A program made the position numbers and the translations under genes. The notes below the pieces were generated by a model that ran no database searches, was not told where the DNA came from, and worked only from the letters and a program-made list of their open reading frames with translations. 7,893 nucleotides of DNA from JAGLTZ01 sp023135015 (lineage in GTDB: Bacteria; Blakebacterota; Blakebacteria; Blakebacterales; Blakebacteraceae), in NCBI GenBank assembly GCA_030631625.1, contig DAOVKT010000121.1, positions 1 to 7,893 on the forward strand. Reading direction: 5' to 3'. Every line of letters starts with the position of its first letter. The first letter of the stretch is position 1. Below, one piece after another: positions 5,718-7,893 of this stretch.

Positions 5718-7640
5718 ATGAGATGGAAGGGGAGAGTATGGTTCCGGTTGAGCGTGGGCTTCATCGCGATCATCCTGGTGACCAACGTCGTGCTGTTTCT
5801 GATCACCCTGTTCGGCGTCAGCGAGATCGTCATTGAAGAGGTGCAAACCCGCGTGCGTATGGACCTCAACTCCGCCTGCAAGGTATTTCAAGGGCACGTA
5901 GATGACATTTGCCTTCTGCTCCGGGCAACCTCAGCGCGCCGGAGTGTCCCCGTTCCGCTTGAAAGCTGGGACAGGGAGGATCTGGACAGACTCCTGCGGA
6001 GTATCCGGCAAGCGGGAGAGCTGGATATGCTCTCCCTGTTGGACAAGGATGGCCGGGTCGTCTACCGCGAACACAACCCAGGACAGATGGGGGACGATAT
6101 CTCGCATAACCCGATAGTCGCCCGGGCTCTGAGAGAGAAAAAATGTGTCCGGGGCACGGCGGTCATGACGTACGAGGAGCTGGGAAGAGAAAGTGCCGAT
6201 ATGCTGCGCCGGGCGTCTCTCGAGATAAAACCCACCAAGGCCGACCGGTCTGGAGAGAGGGAGATTCACCGCGATGGAATCGTCATCGGGGCGGCCGTTC
6301 CCCTGGTGGACCTGCGAAGAGACAGGGAGATCGTGGGATTCCTGTATGGAGCAAAACTCCTGAACCAGAGTTGCGAGATTGTCGATGAGATCAAAGGAGA
6401 TCTGTACCAGGACGAGAGCTACCAAGGCATGGACATCGGAGCTGCTACGATTTTCCATGGAGATGTCCGTGTTTCCACCAGTATAATGGGGGAGGACGGC
6501 TCGCGGGCCGTTGGCACGCGAGTGAGCACTGTGGTTCATGAGAAGGTGCTGGAAATGGAGAAGACGTGGGCCGACCGGGCCCTTGTGGTCGATGACTGGT
6601 ACATCACCGCCTATGCGCCGATCCGTGACCCCGAAGACAAGGTCATTGGAATCCTGGGAGTCGGCGTACGGGAAAAGCCGTTCGTCCACAACCGGAGACT
6701 CGCGGCGTGGATCTTTCTTGGCGTGGTGACTTTCACGACCGTAATCAGCTTAGTACTGCTGGTACTCGCGACCAGAACTGTCCTACGTCCCATCGGGCGG
6801 ATCATCAAGATGTCCGACAAGGTCGTGGCAGGCGACCTATCGGCCCGGGTGAACATGCGGCCGCCCGGTGAGATGGGTCTGCTCTGCCTGGCGATCGATC
6901 AGATGGCCGACGCTGTGGTACAAAGAGAGGAAGCCCTTGTGCAGGCAACTCGTCGACAAATCGGGCAGAGCGAGAAGATGGCATCTGTGGGCCGGATGGC
7001 GGCGGGTATCGCCCACGAGATCAACAACCCCCTGACCGGGCTGCTGACCTTGGAGCACCTGCTGAAGAGTGAGGAAGGTCTTAGCGACAAGGGAAAAGAA
7101 TACCTCGAAATCATGTACAACGAGACCTCCCGGATGTGTGAGATCGTCCTGGGGCTGCTGAATTTCGCCCGTGAGTCCTCCTTGGAGATGAAACCCCTGG
7201 ATGTCAACGAGGTGATTCGGCAATGGTTAAAGCTCCTGCGCAGCCAGAAAGAGTTCAAGGATATAACCATCGAGGAGAAATTCGCCGAGGGTCTGTCCAA
7301 GGTAAATGGAGATGCCAATCAATTCCAGCAGGTGCTCGCCAATCTTTCTCTTAACGCTTGCGAAGCCATGCCTGAGGGTGGCATACTGTCGATTTCCACC
7401 TCGGAGGAAGACGGAAAGGTGCTGATCTCAATCGAGGATACCGGCTGTGGTATCAAGGAAGAGCACCTTGAAATGATATTCGACCCGTTCTTTACGACCA
7501 AACCGGCTGGAAAGGGAACTGGTCTCGGTCTGAGTGTGAGCTATGGCATCGTCCGCAAGCATGGCGGAACCATGGAAGTGAAGAGCCAAGAGGGCGAGGG
7601 TACCACCTTTACCATTACCCTGCCCGTGGCGTCCGGATGA
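5718..7640 (+). CDS. Membrane histidine kinase: TM, periplasmic Cache-type sensor, TM, HAMP, HisKA, HATPase (NtrB-like core)
   Basis: A 640-residue sensor kinase. Residues 11-34 form the first membrane helix; 35-327 are a large periplasmic sensor; 328-351 are the second membrane helix; about 352-405 are HAMP. The sensor contains stretches typical of Cache_3/Cache_2-like domains (GAAVPLVD, GFLYGAKLLN, GAATIFHGDVRVSTS, RAVGTRVS, VDDWYITAYAPI), so a small extracytoplasmic ligand is likely; its identity cannot be told. The catalytic core has the phospho-acceptor His433 in AAGIAHEINNPLTG, the N box around Asn546, DTGCGI (574-579), DPFFTTK, and GKGTGLGLS. This HEINNPL-type H box is common in kinases paired with NtrC-family activators. 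AAGG (5707-5710) lies 7 bases before the ATG, and the next in-frame Met (residue 48) would remove the first membrane helix. It stands 123 bases after the diaphorase operon and 47 before its regulator gene. Confidence 0.93.
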   Translation: MRWKGRVWFRLSVGFIAIILVTNVVLFLITLFGVSEIVIEEVQTRVRMDLNSACKVFQGHVDDICLLLRATSARRSVPVPLESWDREDLDRLLRSIRQAGELDMLSLLDKDGRVVYREHNPGQMGDDISHNPIVARALREKKCVRGTAVMTYEELGRESADMLRRASLEIKPTKADRSGEREIHRDGIVIGAAVPLVDLRRDREIVGFLYGAKLLNQSCEIVDEIKGDLYQDESYQGMDIGAATIFHGDVRVSTSIMGEDGSRAVGTRVSTVVHEKVLEMEKTWADRALVVDDWYITAYAPIRDPEDKVIGILGVGVREKPFVHNRRLAAWIFLGVVTFTTVISLVLLVLATRTVLRPIGRIIKMSDKVVAGDLSARVNMRPPGEMGLLCLAIDQMADAVVQREEALVQATRRQIGQSEKMASVGRMAAGIAHEINNPLTGLLTLEHLLKSEEGLSDKGKEYLEIMYNETSRMCEIVLGLLNFARESSLEMKPLDVNEVIRQWLKLLRSQKEFKDITIEEKFAEGLSKVNGDANQFQQVLANLSLNACEAMPEGGILSISTSEEDGKVLISIEDTGCGIKEEHLEMIFDPFFTTKPAGKGTGLGLSVSYGIVRKHGGTMEVKSQEGEGTTFTITLPVASG

Positions 7641-7687
7641 TCGCCTCGCTGTCGAGCGCCGGATAGCTGACGAAAGAGGTCTAAACA

Positions 7688-7893
7688 ATGCGCAAGAAAT
7701 TCAGAATACTTGTCGTGGACGACGAGCTTTCCATCCGCATCTCGCTGGGAGATTTGCTGAGACGCGATGGATACCAGGTGGAGGTGGCGGAGAGCGCCGA
7801 GTCGGCGCTGGAGATGTTGAAAACGCAGTCGTTCGATTTGCTGATGGTGGATATCAAGATGCCCGGTATGGACGGCCTGGAGATGCTGGAGCG
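7688..7893 (+). CDS. Response regulator, receiver domain (3' end outside window), cognate to the kinase
   Basis: Only the first 68 codons are in the window. They form a typical receiver domain: the acidic pair Asp11-Asp12 in ILVVDDE, and the phospho-acceptor Asp55 in LLMVDIKMPGMDG. AGAGGT (7675-7680) lies 7 bases before the ATG. Its position straight after an NtrB-like kinase, plus the -24/-12 promoter at the head of the operon, suggests an NtrC-type regulator with AAA+ and DNA-binding domains. That part is not visible, so the class is inference. It should receive phosphate from His433 of the kinase. Confidence 0.92.
   Translation, partial: MRKKFRILVVDDELSIRISLGDLLRRDGYQVEVAESAESALEMLKTQSFDLLMVDIKMPGMDGLEMLE

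Noticed and set aside
5931..6689. Long minus-strand open frame (252 codons) opposite the histidine kinase.
   Set aside because: It is antisense to a well-supported kinase sensor domain, with no family-like motifs.

Overview
The window reads as chromosomal DNA from an anaerobic or facultatively anaerobic Gram-negative bacterium with sigma-54 regulation. The mix of genes (bacterial archaemetzincin, HndB-type protein, GcvH-like proteins beside redox subunits, NtrB/NtrC-like pair) fits Desulfobacterota (former Deltaproteobacteria) best. This is an inference from gene content; no taxonomic marker is present. All supported genes lie on the + strand.

Region 1 (1-397) is the 3' part of an archaemetzincin-type zinc protease gene. 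Its active site is intact, but its C-terminus looks disturbed: the last zinc-site Cys is Ser, and a natural-looking tail continues in another frame. Region 2 (398-548) is a spacer with a weak terminator-like element and a good -24/-12 (sigma-54) promoter at 490-506, which faces the operon.

Region 3 (549-5594) is a tight five-gene operon for a soluble NAD(P)H diaphorase-type electron-transfer complex. It encodes: (a) a HoxU-like Fe-S domain fused to a Cys4 motif and a GcvH-fold domain; (b) a second protein with two Cys4 motifs and a GcvH-fold domain; (c) a NuoE/HndA-type [2Fe-2S] protein; (d) an HndB-type thioredoxin-like protein; (e) a NuoF/HndC/HydB-type FMN, NAD(H) and Fe-S flavoprotein with extra N- and C-terminal Fe-S domains. 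The flavoprotein would exchange electrons with NAD(P)H, and the many Fe-S clusters would carry them to or from a partner. No catalytic partner (hydrogenase H-cluster, molybdopterin enzyme or HdrA) is encoded in the window. The two GcvH-fold domains lack the lipoyl-attachment lysine, so they cannot be ordinary glycine-cleavage H proteins.

Region 4 (5595-7893) has a short spacer with a GNRA-type hairpin. It is followed by a membrane histidine kinase with a large periplasmic Cache-type sensor, then the start of a response regulator cut by the window edge. If that regulator proves to be NtrC-type, the sigma-54 promoter at 490-506 is the natural target, giving a self-contained signal-to-operon circuit.

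The strongest candidate for something undescribed is the pair of non-lipoylated Cys4-GcvH proteins built into a HoxEFU/HndABC-like diaphorase, one of them fused directly to the HoxU-like electron-transfer domain.
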